Part shown: in pieces, positions 25,591 through 34,152 of the stretch
Layout of the letters: every line of letters starts with the position of its first letter
Position numbering within the stretch: position 1 is the stretch's first letter
Assembly (NCBI RefSeq): GCF_027107535.1
Contig: NZ_CP114282.1
Span: 295,959-359,958 of the forward strand
Direction: 5' to 3'
Length of the DNA: 64,000 nucleotides
From: Streptomyces aurantiacus
GTDB lineage: Bacteria > Actinomycetota > Actinomycetes > Streptomycetales > Streptomycetaceae
The notes under the pieces: generated by a model
What the model was told of the DNA's origin: nothing
Database searches by the model: none
What the model saw: only the letters and a program-made list of their open reading frames with translations
Translations under genes and position numbers: made by a program

Positions 25591-27522
25591 TCACCACATG
25601 TAGGCGCCTTCCTCAGCGATCTTCGCACGGTCTTTGTGGATCACTGTGCGGGTCAGTTCACGGTTCGCGGTGGCGGCGATGATCTGGAGACCCTCGGTTT
25701 CTTCGCAGATGGCTTTCAGCTGCTGCAGGGTTTCCGCCAGGTCGGTGCGGATCATCTCCTGCGCGCCGGCGGAGTCGATGAGGAGCAGGCCGGGGTGCCG
25801 GCCTCCGTGCTTCTGGCCGACGCGGAGCAGGGCGAGCAGCGTGGCCATCCGCAGGCGCAGCTGTTCCCCGTCGCTGACGTCTTTGAAATAGGTGGGACCG
25901 TCGTCCTTGTGCAGTCTCATGACGCCGTTCGACTGGAGCTTCACGCCTTGGAGTGCGGCATAACCGAGCCGGACAGCAAGCGTGTAGATCTCGGTACTGA
26001 CCCGGTCCATGATCGGTTTTCCGGCCTTCTGCGCGCGCACGTCGGCTTCCTTGCGGGCGGCTTCCAGGATCCGTTCTTCCGCGTCCGCTTCCGTTGGTGC
26101 TGCAGCCCGGGCGTGCGTGGATGCGCGTTCCTTCAGCTGCCCGCGCAGCCTCTCGACATCGAGATGACGGCGCAGCACGGAACCGCCCGGAAGCGCCGAC
26201 TGCGCGGACGACAGAGCGTGCCGGGCGCTGGTGAGGGCGCTCTCGGCCCGTACGCGTGCGGCTTCTGCTTCACGGACGGTGCCGCTGGCTTCGCGGTCCG
26301 CGGAGCGCAGGGCGTTCACGCCCTCGGTGAGCTGCTCGATCGCGGACGGGTCCTCCAGGGCGTCCTCCGGGGCCGCGGTACCGCAGACGGAGCAGTGGTC
26401 GCCGTTCTGGTCGGAGTGGGCGAGGTCGGCCACGGGGGTGGTACAGCGAGGGCAGCAGGTCGGGTTGAGCGCGCCGAAGTACCGTTTGGCCGCGGTGTTC
26501 TCCCGAAGGTCGCGCAGCTGCATCTGGTCATCGAGGAGAGCCCGGTGGACTTCGGTGTAGCGGATCTGGGCGGCGGTGTGGGCCTGGACGGCTGCCGCGT
26601 GCTCCTGGGCGCAGCGGGCGACCCGGGCGGCAGCGTCTTCCAGGGCGGAGGTCTGGTCTTCCAGGGAGGGTGCGGCCTCGGTAGCGGCCAGGGCGGCCTC
26701 GGCGTCAGCCAGCTGGTCCTTGAGCTCCTGGAGCGAATCGGCGCGGGCCTTCGTGTCCTCGGTGGCGCGGCGGCGTTCGCCGCGCAGTTGCTGGCGGACC
26801 GTCTTCAGCGCGGTCTCGGCGTCGCGGCGGGTACTCGTCCAGGGCAGTCCGATGAACATCTGCAGGAGGCTGACGACGGATCCGTTCTCGGCGGTCTCGC
26901 CGAGCAGGACCTGGGCGTTGCGGTTCCGGGCGATCAGGGCGTGGCTGAACAGCGACCAGTCGGTGACGCCGGCCTTGCCGTCCTCTTCGCCTTTGACGTC
27001 CTGCCGCCAGCCACGGAGGATCTCCAAATTCAGCCGGTTCATCATGTATTCGCCCATGACGGCCTCGAATTCGGCGTGACCGGTGAAGTCGACGGGCGGT
27101 GTGGTCGGTCCTGTTTCCAGGCGGCCGGTCAAGGATCCGGTGCTCTGTCGGAATTCGACACTGAACGGCTCGCCGTCGATCTTGCCGTCGAGGCGGACGT
27201 GGGAGATCCATCGGCGCACCCCGTCCTGGAGCCGGCTGTTCTCGCCGCGCAAGCACCAATAGATCACCTCAAGGACGGTGCTCTTGCCCTTCAAGTTGTC
27301 GCCGGCCAGGCACCAGAGGCCGTCACCGAGGGGCCACACGAAGCGGAAGTCGCCGGTGACGGTGCCCGCCTTGGTGCCGGAGAACTCAATGGACGTGAGC
27401 GAGAGGCGGTGGGGGCGTGGCAGGATTCCGCTCTCGCGGACGTGGTGGTGTTCCAGAACCGCGGCGGCCTCGGACGGGGTGACAGCGGCCCGGCCAGCGA
27501 CGGCTTCGGTGAAGTTGCTCAT
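25591..27522 (-). CDS. Rad50/SMC-like ATPase with CxxC hook, ABC-3C-like
   Basis: 643 aa from ATG 27522. Walker A GDNLKGKST lies at about residues 74-82. A coiled coil (LQELKDQLADAEAALAATEA...) leads to a hook with CCPRC and CSVC (about 353-383), giving two Cys pairs as in zinc-binding hooks. A second coil returns to the signature SDGEQLRLRMATLL near 545, and Walker B GLLLIDSAG follows near 576. The Walker B acidic pair is atypical (D-S rather than D-E), as in several conflict-system ATPases. ATGA overlap with the middle-component gene and 69 bases to the nuclease gene imply one complex. Confidence 0.85.
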   Translation of the reverse strand: MSNFTEAVAGRAAVTPSEAAAVLEHHHVRESGILPRPHRLSLTSIEFSGTKAGTVTGDFRFVWPLGDGLWCLAGDNLKGKSTVLEVIYWCLRGENSRLQDGVRRWISHVRLDGKIDGEPFSVEFRQSTGSLTGRLETGPTTPPVDFTGHAEFEAVMGEYMMNRLNLEILRGWRQDVKGEEDGKAGVTDWSLFSHALIARNRNAQVLLGETAENGSVVSLLQMFIGLPWTSTRRDAETALKTVRQQLRGERRRATEDTKARADSLQELKDQLADAEAALAATEAAPSLEDQTSALEDAAARVARCAQEHAAAVQAHTAAQIRYTEVHRALLDDQMQLRDLRENTAAKRYFGALNPTCCPRCTTPVADLAHSDQNGDHCSVCGTAAPEDALEDPSAIEQLTEGVNALRSADREASGTVREAEAARVRAESALTSARHALSSAQSALPGGSVLRRHLDVERLRGQLKERASTHARAAAPTEADAEERILEAARKEADVRAQKAGKPIMDRVSTEIYTLAVRLGYAALQGVKLQSNGVMRLHKDDGPTYFKDVSDGEQLRLRMATLLALLRVGQKHGGRHPGLLLIDSAGAQEMIRTDLAETLQQLKAICEETEGLQIIAATANRELTRTVIHKDRAKIAEEGAYMW

Positions 27523-28208
27523 GCGTCCTGCCCTTCACTCGCACGGTTCCTCAATGCCCCGAGGCGAGCGCGGACGCGGCTGGTAATGCCCGTGATGCTG
27601 TCGCCAAGATGGGTGCGCTCGTACTCCGCCTGCGCGTACTGGACGTCCTTGAGGCGACTGCCGCTACGGTCTTCAGCCATCAGCAGCACGAGCGCGGCGC
27701 GGTCGTCGTACCAGGCCAGATCCGGCTCGTCGGTGCGCAATTCCTGCGCGGTGAGCCGTCCTGGGGGCAACAGGCAGTAATCCCAGCGGTCGATGTCCGG
27801 TGCCGTGCCCACGGCGTCAATGCCGATCATCCCGTGGGAGAGCAGCAGACCGAGGGCGTCGTCCAGCGGCTCGTACGCGCCAAAGCGCCAGCGGACCATC
27901 GGATACGACTCGAGATCGGGCTCGTCACCCCTCAGCAGCGCGGCCGCCTGGGCGACCGGGTCGACACCGGGCACGGTGTGACCGGCCTCGGCAAAGTTCA
28001 ACAACTCGTCAGCCAGGTAGTCAGGGTTACGCAGCCAGAAATCGAGCGCCTGGAGCTTCTTCTGCCCCCGCAGGATCGTCGCGGCATCCGGATGCGCACC
28101 GCACGGCCTGTCCGGCACTGGGCAGTGGTCCAGGAGAAACAGAATCCGCACCGCGTCCTGAACCCGGCTCGCCCGCCGACTTCGAGTGTGCGTACCGCTG
28201 TCAGCCAT
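27519..28208 (-). CDS. ABC-3C-like middle component
   Basis: 229 aa from ATG 28208 with GAGGGGG just upstream. The sequence follows the pattern of ABC-three-component middle components: RILFLLDHCPV, GQKKLQALDFWLRNPDYLAD, VRWRFGAYEPLDDALGLLLS and HGMIGIDAVG, i.e. winged-helix-like segments linking sensor and effector. It is first in the operon and overlaps the ATPase gene by four bases. Known for such systems from comparative genomics: defence against phages or plasmids; direct evidence for this subtype is not available to me. Confidence 0.7.
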   Translation of the reverse strand: MADSGTHTRSRRASRVQDAVRILFLLDHCPVPDRPCGAHPDAATILRGQKKLQALDFWLRNPDYLADELLNFAEAGHTVPGVDPVAQAAALLRGDEPDLESYPMVRWRFGAYEPLDDALGLLLSHGMIGIDAVGTAPDIDRWDYCLLPPGRLTAQELRTDEPDLAWYDDRAALVLLMAEDRSGSRLKDVQYAQAEYERTHLGDSITGITSRVRARLGALRNRASEGQDA

Positions 28209-28515
28209 CGTCCCCCTCGGCAAGCCGATCACGCCCCGGTACGACGAGTAGCACAACCATGACCGAATGAGTAAGTGGTCGAACACGATCAGTACCCGAA
28301 AGAGCAGCGCTTGAGTCTCTGAGCAAGCAACGCGGACAGCGGCACCCCACGCCGGTGGATCGAGCGGGACGGACCGCGGGTGTCCGGCGACCCAGATGCG
28401 GGGGAGTGGCTCACGCCGCCGCGGTCCCGGCGCAGGAACTGGGAGCGGAGGTCATCCGCTCCAGCATCTGCCGCGCCTGCTCGGCGGCGCTGAACGGGTC
28501 CAGCACCGTGAACCG

Positions 28516-28917
28516 CTAGACGAACCCACCTCCGGGAAGGATGTCCGCGGTGCCGTGGCCGTGTTCACGCAGCCAGGCGAAGACCTTGCCCTTGTCGTAC
28601 CCGTGCTCCAGCGGTTCGGCGAGCTGCCGCTGGGGCACTTTCCCCAGGGCCACCAGCACCTCATACGGGCGGGCCGGCGTCCGCGCGAGCTCGGCGGCTC
28701 CATCCGCTACGTCCGCAGTGGTGGCGCACGCGGCGTAGAGGCCCTGACCCAAGCCTTGAGATAGCTAGCTGGCGCTGTAGCCCAGGTCAAGGAGGTGGAA
28801 GGCCACCGTGCGGGAGAACCGCTCCGGCTTGACCCGCTCGTCGACGGGAATGTTGATCCCTACCGCCCACCACTCCAGCAGTTGCCTGAGCCCCTGAAAC
28901 AGTCCTCGCAGACTCAT
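28516..28917 (-). pseudogene. Decayed small gene or two small frames, unidentified
   Basis: From ATG 28917 the leftward strand encodes MSLRGLFQGLRQLLEWWAVG, then NIPVDERVKPERFSRTVAFH and stops at 28765. The same frame resumes with ADVADGAAELARTPARPYEV and VFAWLREHGHGTADILPGGG, ending at 28516. Both parts are protein-like, so a single gene interrupted by a stop is likely. The 300 bases on its left (28209-28515) hold the promoter side of the ABC-3C-like operon and nothing else recognisable. Confidence 0.4.
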
Positions 28918-28982
28918 TCCTCCTGGCAGACCGCTCCGCCCATCCCTCCCCGCCGGGGACCGGGTCCGGCTACCGTGGGGGC

Positions 28983-29204
28983 ATGGCGAAGGAGATCCGT
29001 ATCAAGGTCGACGACGAGACGTTCGAAGAGCTGCGCCGTCGCGCCGCCGACGACCATGAGGAACCAGATCAGTACGCGAGCCGGCGGCTGACCGACGACC
29101 TCGCGCGAACCCGGTTCCTGGAGGGCGCGAAAGCCTTCGTCGAGGAGCACGGGCAGGCCTTCGCCGACCGCTTCGGGACCGGCCCCAGCAGCCACGCCGC
29201 CTGA
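28983..29204 (+). CDS. Ribbon-helix-helix antitoxin
   Basis: 73 aa from ATG 28983. MAKEIRIKVDDETFEELRRR is a typical RHH beta strand plus helix, followed by AADDHEEPDQYASRRLTDDL and a toxin-binding tail. Its stop overlaps the downstream start (TGATG), as in toxin-antitoxin pairs. Expected to neutralise the Fic-like partner and repress its own promoter. Confidence 0.8.
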   Translation: MAKEIRIKVDDETFEELRRRAADDHEEPDQYASRRLTDDLARTRFLEGAKAFVEEHGQAFADRFGTGPSSHAA

Positions 29205-29578
29205 TGCCGCCTGTTGTGGTCATCGATGAGCGATGGCTGCTGGATATCGCGCAGAACCTCGTGCCCGGCGACCCCGATGTGACCGACTACGGGGCGCTGG
29301 CCGCCGCCGTCGCCCGCCACCGGCACGAGGTCATGGGAACCCTGGTCTACCCAGCCGCACACCACCGAGCTGCTGCGATCCTGCACGCTCTCGCACGGCT
29401 TCCTGCCCTTGAGCACTCGAACGAACTCTTCGCGGCTCAGGCCGCCTACGCCTATCTCCACGCCAGCGGCATCCAGGTCAAGGTCGGCAGCCAGGAGGCG
29501 ATCACGCTGGTCGTCGAGGTCGTCGAGGGCCGCTGCGACGTCCGCCAGGTCGCGGAAGCGCTGAAGAGCTGGGGCTGA
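29204..29578 (+). CDS. Fic/Doc-like toxin component with degenerate Fic motif
   Basis: 124 aa, start overlapping the antitoxin stop. MPPVVVIDERWLLDIAQNLV and the helical layout match the short Doc/Fic-type toxin components of Streptomyces toxin-antitoxin pairs. At the position of the canonical HxFx(D/E)GNKR motif it reads LEHSNELFAAQAAYAYLHAS: the His survives, but the GNKR phosphate-binding segment is SNEL. Nucleotide transfer by the usual mechanism is therefore doubtful. The C-terminal EAITLVVEVVEGRCDVRQVA is conserved-looking. Coupled by overlap to both neighbours. Confidence 0.65.
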   Translation: MPPVVVIDERWLLDIAQNLVPGDPDVTDYGALAAAVARHRHEVMGTLVYPAAHHRAAAILHALARLPALEHSNELFAAQAAYAYLHASGIQVKVGSQEAITLVVEVVEGRCDVRQVAEALKSWG

Positions 29579-29579
29579 T

Positions 29580-29720
29580 GTGCCCGACCATCCCAAGAAG
29601 CACCACTTCGTTCCCCAGTTCCTGCTGCGACGGTTCACCGATCCGGCGGAGCGGCTGGTCGTTCACCGGGTCATGGTGCAGAAGCAGTACCAGGCCAGCG
29701 TGATCAACGTCGGGCACACG
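29580..29720 (+). pseudogene. DUF4238 protein, 5' fragment
   Basis: From GTG 29580, overlapping the toxin region by translation context, the frame reads VPDHPKKHHFVPQFLLRRFT, the conserved start of DUF4238 proteins (normally about 300 aa). Similarity ends near INVGHTLYRP (about 29720), where the sequence passes into the tail of the opposite-strand gene. Only about 47 codons remain. DUF4238 genes often sit in conflict or mobile loci. Confidence 0.7.
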
Positions 29721-29795
29721 CTGTACCGACCTCTACCTCGCTGGGCCCATCGCACCACAGCCGGTTCCAGGTCAACGTTCCGTGCGCCCCGTGCT

Positions 29796-30413
29796 CTACT
29801 CGTCTCGATTGCGCCAGAAGGCAGGGCACTCCGTCTTTGCTGCCGCGGGTAGATCCTTGACGATCCGGCTGCGGGCGGCTGCCAGGGTCCGTGATGTCCC
29901 GGCGCCGTCGACCCGGAAGGTCTCGGACGGCTCGTCGGGACGGTCCATGACAACCACCAGCAGGTGTTCCCCCGTCGAGTAAGCAGGCTCGCCCTTCCAC
30001 TTGCCGCTCATGGTGGTGAACTGGATCTGTCGCTGAGAGCCCTGCTTCGGCTTGATCCAGTCCGTGACGGTGAGCGTGACTTTCACGGCGTCGGCCTGTT
30101 CGGGGTGCTCCTTTATCGCCGCGATGTCTCCTTCGACGATCTTCGGCGAGCAGGCAATCCGTTCCACCTCGGTCAGAGCCTGTCCCTGATCCTGCCGGGA
30201 ACCGGCAGAACCATCATCAGCAAGCCCGTACGCCAGGAGAACCAGGCCGACGGCCGCGGCAGCGACCAACGCGCCGGCAATCGTGCCGGGACGCTTCATC
30301 CAGACGCGGCGCGGACCCTGAGCAGAGTCGCTCTCTCCCTCTTCGGCCGCTTCACCGATCATGCCGAGGGCCAGCCGCAGCTGGTCCTCCTCCGGGCCGG
30401 TCAACGGGGTCAT
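29796..30413 (-). CDS. Membrane protein co-transcribed with ECF sigma factor
   Basis: 205 aa from ATG 30413, one base after the sigma-factor stop. About 40 cytoplasmic residues (MTPLTGPEEDQLRLALGMIG) and one membrane span (AGALVAAAAVGLVLLAYGL) precede an extracytoplasmic beta-rich domain with TVTDWIKPKQGSQRQIQF and AYSTGEHLLVVVMDRPDEP. Position and topology suggest an anti-sigma or signal-sensing partner, but no HxxxCxxC zinc anti-sigma motif is present. Confidence 0.75.
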   Translation of the reverse strand: MTPLTGPEEDQLRLALGMIGEAAEEGESDSAQGPRRVWMKRPGTIAGALVAAAAVGLVLLAYGLADDGSAGSRQDQGQALTEVERIACSPKIVEGDIAAIKEHPEQADAVKVTLTVTDWIKPKQGSQRQIQFTTMSGKWKGEPAYSTGEHLLVVVMDRPDEPSETFRVDGAGTSRTLAAARSRIVKDLPAAAKTECPAFWRNRDE

Positions 30414-30414
30414 G

Positions 30415-30951
30415 TCAGATCGCCTCCACCTGGCGCAGCCGCGCCCGCATTGCGGCCTGAGCCGCGTGCAAGCGGCTCTTGACGGTTCCTTCAGGGACGT
30501 CCAGGAGTTGCGCGATCTCACGGATGGGCAGATCCGCGTAGTAGCGCAGCACCAGGACCTGCCGGTGGGCCGGGAGCATCGATTCCAGTTCGTCCGCCAC
30601 CGCCAGGGCGAGCAGGCGCTGTTCCTCGGAATGCTCCACAGGCGGCTGGGACCAGCGCTCGGCCAGGCGCCGACGCAGCCCGGCGTCTCTGCTCTGTGAG
30701 CGATGCCAGTCACTGGCTACACGGGAGGCGACAACAGTGAGCCAGGCCAGGGGATCGCGCACCTTCGGTCGCGTCGGGTCGGCCTGTTCCTCAAGCAGCT
30801 TGAGCCTGACGCGCTGCACACCGTCGTCCAGCGCATCCCATGGCACGCCGCCCAGCGCCAGCACCGCGCGCACGCGCCTGACCTCGGCCGGATCGACCAA
30901 GGCCGGCTGATCGTCCTCACCGGGCCGTCGTGCGCCACGCCCTCTGGCCAT
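30415..30951 (-). CDS. ECF RNA polymerase sigma factor
   Basis: 178 aa from ATG 30951. Region 2 includes VPWDALDDGVQRVRLKLLEE and DPLAWLTVVASRVASDWHRS. Region 4 is MLPAHRQVLVLRYYADLPIR followed by EIAQLLDVPEGTVKSRLHAA. Just upstream of the two secreted-protein genes' 3' ends in the same direction, with the membrane partner immediately downstream. Its targets may include that secreted pair (inference). Confidence 0.9.
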   Translation of the reverse strand: MARGRGARRPGEDDQPALVDPAEVRRVRAVLALGGVPWDALDDGVQRVRLKLLEEQADPTRPKVRDPLAWLTVVASRVASDWHRSQSRDAGLRRRLAERWSQPPVEHSEEQRLLALAVADELESMLPAHRQVLVLRYYADLPIREIAQLLDVPEGTVKSRLHAAQAAMRARLRQVEAI

Positions 30952-31172
30952 GTACAGGTCCTTCCTCGTTTCCTTAATGACGGGGCAGTCATGGGAAACG
31001 TTCGTCCGAGCCGGGAATCGTCCGCGGCGAGTGTTCAGCCGCCGCTACAGCGACGGCCGGTCTGAGGCAGAGTCCGTGTGAGTGCTCCCCGGTTCTCGGT
31101 GGAGGCCCGCGCCCATCAGCCGGAGGGACCGTGGCGTGGCAGCCGACGGTCCCGTTCCGCTGAGTGGTCGGG

Positions 31173-31934
31173 TCAGGTGCAGGTGTCTGCTGTCGGCTCC
31201 TGTGCGAACTGCCTGGACTCGTCCGGTTCGGCGGCCATGAGTGCGGAGGCGAGATGCGCCGTGTCCTTGCCGGCCATCTCGTCCTTCAGGCCGATGTTGG
31301 GGCCGCCCTCGTCCAGGACCTGGCGTGCCTGTTCTGCGGTACGCTCCCGGCCCTCCAACTCGCCTTCGCCGATCCTGTTGTTGTCATACGGGACGGTGGA
31401 TCCGGCACCCAGACCGCGCCATCGGCCGCCCTCGGGGGAGCAGGGGTCTTCTTCCCACACGATGGCGACGGTGTAACTGTGACCCGCCTGGATCCGAGGG
31501 CTGTCAGCCTTGGCCACCTTGACGCGGTTGTTGATGTCACCGTCGGTGAACTGCCAGCCCATGGAGGGACGGACCCAGGTGCTCGGTGCCGCTTTCGGCG
31601 CGTCGGCACGCGACCAGACAACCTGGTCGATCCTCAGCGTCACGGCCCGGCCGATGAGTCCTTCGCCGCGGTCGAGTTCCGACTGCGCCGGCGGGGTCTC
31701 CTTCTCCGCGGTGGCAGTGACCGCTACGACATGGTCGGCGTAGGTGACCCAGTCGGACGCCGTGCGGCTGGGCAGGTTGTCGGCGCCGTGGGCGATGATG
31801 ATCCGGTCCTGCCGTCCGCGCGGCGTATCGGCAGCGGCAATCGCGGACCAGTCGATGGAGACCGCCGCGGTGACGACGGAAACTGCTCCTGCGAGAACCA
31901 CCGCGATTTTGCTGCGGAATGTCATGCGAGCCAT
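31173..31934 (-). CDS. Secreted protein of unknown function
   Basis: 253 aa from ATG 31934, preceded by GGAGGTGAG five bases upstream. The signal peptide (MARMTFRSKIAVVLAGAVSV) is cleaved near AAA-D. The mature domain is beta-rich (HVVAVTATAEKETPPAQSEL, GRAVTLRIDQVVWSRAD, HSYTVAIVWEED) and ends in a helical tail (LASALMAAEPDESRQFAQEP). It follows the metalloprotease-like gene by 26 bases and is probably co-exported. Family not recognised. Confidence 0.75.
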   Translation of the reverse strand: MARMTFRSKIAVVLAGAVSVVTAAVSIDWSAIAAADTPRGRQDRIIIAHGADNLPSRTASDWVTYADHVVAVTATAEKETPPAQSELDRGEGLIGRAVTLRIDQVVWSRADAPKAAPSTWVRPSMGWQFTDGDINNRVKVAKADSPRIQAGHSYTVAIVWEEDPCSPEGGRWRGLGAGSTVPYDNNRIGEGELEGRERTAEQARQVLDEGGPNIGLKDEMAGKDTAHLASALMAAEPDESRQFAQEPTADTCT

Positions 31935-31960
31935 CTTTCTCACCTCCGGGAAGATCACGG

Positions 31961-32653
31961 TCAGGGCGCCGGGTAAACGTTGTTGATGGACTCGGTATTG
32001 CTGGCACCGAGGTCCAGGGTTTCCACGGGCAATGTCATGCAGCCGAGAGCGTTGTTCCCGTTGCTGACGGAGGGCGAAGCATTGCCTCCGTGCACCAGGC
32101 CGACCGCATGTCCCGTCTCATGGCAGGTGAGCCCAAACGTGTAGTGGTCGTTTCCGCGGATGCGGATGTACTGCTGGTCGCATTCCCAGAGCGCGTACTG
32201 CCCGGAACTCTCGTTGGCGGCAGAGTCATTGCACCAGGTGACGCCATCGATATCTGCGTCCAGGTTCGTCGAACCTTCCTGGTAGACGATGTCGGTTTCC
32301 CCCGACCCGGAGAACACCGGCGTCGAATCGTAATGAATGGCCAGGTCAGTCGGCGAGAACTCATCACTCAGCGTCGACTGCACTCTGAAGCGGTCCTCCG
32401 ACTCCAGCTCGTACTCCCCGGAAGAGTCCATGTAGTAGTAGACATCGGAGTTGTCTGTAAGGCAGTTGAGGATTCCGTCACCACCGTCCGGGTCGGTCTC
32501 ACAGGGAGCTGCGCCGAATCCACCGACCGGGACGATGTTGTCGGTCACCGGTGCCGCCCATGCCACGCTCACTGTGGCCAGGAGCCACGCGGTGACAAGA
32601 GCGAGCACATACCGAATTCTTCCCTTGGCGAACCTTGACACGCGGTATCGCAT
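31961..32653 (-). CDS. Secreted metzincin-like zinc metalloprotease
   Basis: 230 aa from ATG 32653, AAGGGGAAGG upstream. The signal peptide (YVLALVTAWLLATVSVAWAA) is followed by an Asp/Tyr-rich region. HETGHAVGLVHG starts at about residue 178, an exact HExxHxxGxxH zinc site, with a Met shortly after (ALGCMTLP) as a possible Met-turn. The length and 'GLTCHETGHAVGL' layout resemble small Streptomyces neutral proteases or protease-like secreted proteins. First gene of a two-gene secreted unit; the I36 inhibitors elsewhere in the window target metalloproteases in general. Confidence 0.8.
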   Translation of the reverse strand: MRYRVSRFAKGRIRYVLALVTAWLLATVSVAWAAPVTDNIVPVGGFGAAPCETDPDGGDGILNCLTDNSDVYYYMDSSGEYELESEDRFRVQSTLSDEFSPTDLAIHYDSTPVFSGSGETDIVYQEGSTNLDADIDGVTWCNDSAANESSGQYALWECDQQYIRIRGNDHYTFGLTCHETGHAVGLVHGGNASPSVSNGNNALGCMTLPVETLDLGASNTESINNVYPAP

Positions 32654-33077
32654 GTTGTCCTTCCCCTTCTGCATCGAAAAGCGGCGGAACGCTGGAGTAA
32701 TCGGTGCAAAACAGCAGGCCGTGATGCCTGTTGCCGGAATTCCCCGTCCGGGGAGCAAAGCGAAACACCGTGGCGTCAGCCACAGTGGGCTGATCGGTCA
32801 ACGCACGCGGAGATCACACAGGGCCCCTGAATCCATGGCCGCGAAAGGCTACGGCTCCGACAAGTTTCCAATTCCCGCACTGTGCACGAGTACTTCCTCT
32901 CGCAGAGCCGCGAGAGGGCAGGGCAGGGCAGGGCAGTGGGGGATACCCGTCATCGTTGGAGCCGACGCAGTGATCGACTCGCACTCTAGTTCGTCTCCTG
33001 CGTGCGCGTCCATGTCAAATACTGGATGAGTTTCAAGCGGCGGCTCAGGAAACATCGGGTGGTCGCGAAGGGCGGAC

Positions 33078-33314
33078 ATGGCAGGGGCAGGTATGGCACG
33101 CATCCCGGCAGTCAGGGTCGCGAAACCCGGTTACCTTCCCGGTTGGAGCACTCCACCGCAGGACGGTTCCTCCGACATCACCAGCTATCCCTATAACGCC
33201 TGCGGATCGCGGGCCGGGGCGGGCGGCGCGGGCGGCTACGGAGGCAGCGACGGCAGCGCCTACAACGGCGGCAACGGTGCCGCCGGCTGCGTCGTCCTAG
33301 AGTTCAGCAACTGA
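33078..33314 (+). pseudogene. Glycine-rich C-terminal fragment
   Basis: A short frame ending at 33314 with GGAGGYGGSDGSAYNGGNGA and a final GCVVLEFSN. This is the typical end of glycine-rich tail-fibre or cell-wall-associated proteins that close with a hydrophobic strand. Nothing upstream within about 300 bases continues it, so it is read as a 3' remnant. The 32760-33077 interval is otherwise empty apart from the secreted operon's promoter. Confidence 0.35.
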
Positions 33315-33854
33315 CGGCACTTCGTCACCGCTCGGCATCCGGCGAACCCGCCGTGCTGCGCCCGGCCGTACTGCATCTGCTGCACGGCCCTGGCCGGGCG
33401 CTGCACCATCGTGTGTGCGCCGTGCCGGGTTTGGCGAGGTGGAGAAGAGGCAAACCGCCTGCCCACGCCTTTCCCGGGGGTGTGGACGATCGCGGAATGG
33501 GCCGGGGAGAGCAGCCATCACGGCGGTTCCTGGTGGATGGGGACGGGCCCGGTTTGGACGATCGGGTGGTTGATCCGGCCGCTCCGCGCGAAGAGTGGGT
33601 GACATCCGCCCCGGACGGGCGGTCCGCCCGAACATGAAACCGTCCCGCCGTGTCCACGTGATCGGCGTCAGGTTCTCCGCGGCGACGACGTCGCGGACGT
33701 GCCGGATGCCGCGGCCGATCTGCGAGCGGGTCAGGCGGGTGGCGGCCGTGAGCTGGTAGGTGTGCAGGCCGGCGGGGCGTGCTTCCATCAGGGCGACGCG
33801 GACCAGGTCGCCGTAGTGCTCGGCCAGCGGCCGGGCCTCCCGGCGTCGCGGCAC
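33297..33854 (-). CDS. RacP-like winged-helix protein, C-terminus doubtful
   Basis: From GTG 33854 the leftward frame begins VPRRREARPLAEHYGDLVRV and contains ARPAGLHTYQLTAATRLTRS, a helix-turn-helix typical of proteins annotated RacP in actinomycete plasmids and integrative elements. After TWTRRDGFMFG the frame is Arg/Pro-rich and looks out of phase, so a frameshift may have replaced the true end. It sits 3 bases after the stop of another small frame, suggesting an old plasmid-type operon. Confidence 0.45.
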   Translation of the reverse strand: MPRRREARPLAEHYGDLVRVALMEARPAGLHTYQLTAATRLTRSQIGRGIRHVRDVVAAENLTPITWTRRDGFMFGRTARPGRMSPTLRAERPDQPPDRPNRARPHPPGTAVMAALPGPFRDRPHPRERRGQAVCLFSTSPNPARRTHDGAAPGQGRAADAVRPGAARRVRRMPSGDEVPSVAEL

Positions 33855-33857
33855 GGC

Positions 33858-34020
33858 TACTCCTCGCCCTTGAGCAGCTGCTCGTCCAGGGTGAACTCGC
33901 CGTTGTCGAGGGCTCCTTCGAGCCAGTCCGCCGCGGCGCGGACCCGGCCGATCTGCCGGCGGACGGTCTCGCGCTCGTCCTCGGTGAACTCCTGCCCGCG
34001 CCGGCCTACTGCGAGAACCA
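33858..34020 (-). pseudogene. Helical protein fragment upstream of RacP-like gene
   Basis: The leftward frame ending at 33858 encodes QEFTEDERETVRRQIGRVRA, then AADWLEGALDNGEFTLDEQL and LKGEE-stop, a well-formed acidic helical protein. No usable start codon was found (LVLAVGRRG precedes it), so the 5' end is missing. Four bases separate its stop from the next GTG. Confidence 0.4.
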
Positions 34021-34152
34021 AGGCTTGTCAGCCCCCGCGACATCACGCCAACAAGGTCAGTAAGTGGTGAGCCGGGTGAGCCCGGTTGCGCGCTAGTGCT
34101 TCCGGGTCCGAACGACCGGCGGTCACTTGTGACGACAGGCGTTCTACGAGGT

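Noticed and set aside
25198..27780. 860-codon rightward open frame
   Set aside because: It is antisense to the nuclease and Rad50-like genes, which carry clear motifs and overlapping start/stop signals. The composition (Gly/Val/Asp/Arg-rich) is the usual shadow of high-GC codon bias.
33858..34020. Complete small gene before the RacP-like frame
   Set aside because: The protein-like part has no start codon in frame, so it is listed only as a fragment.
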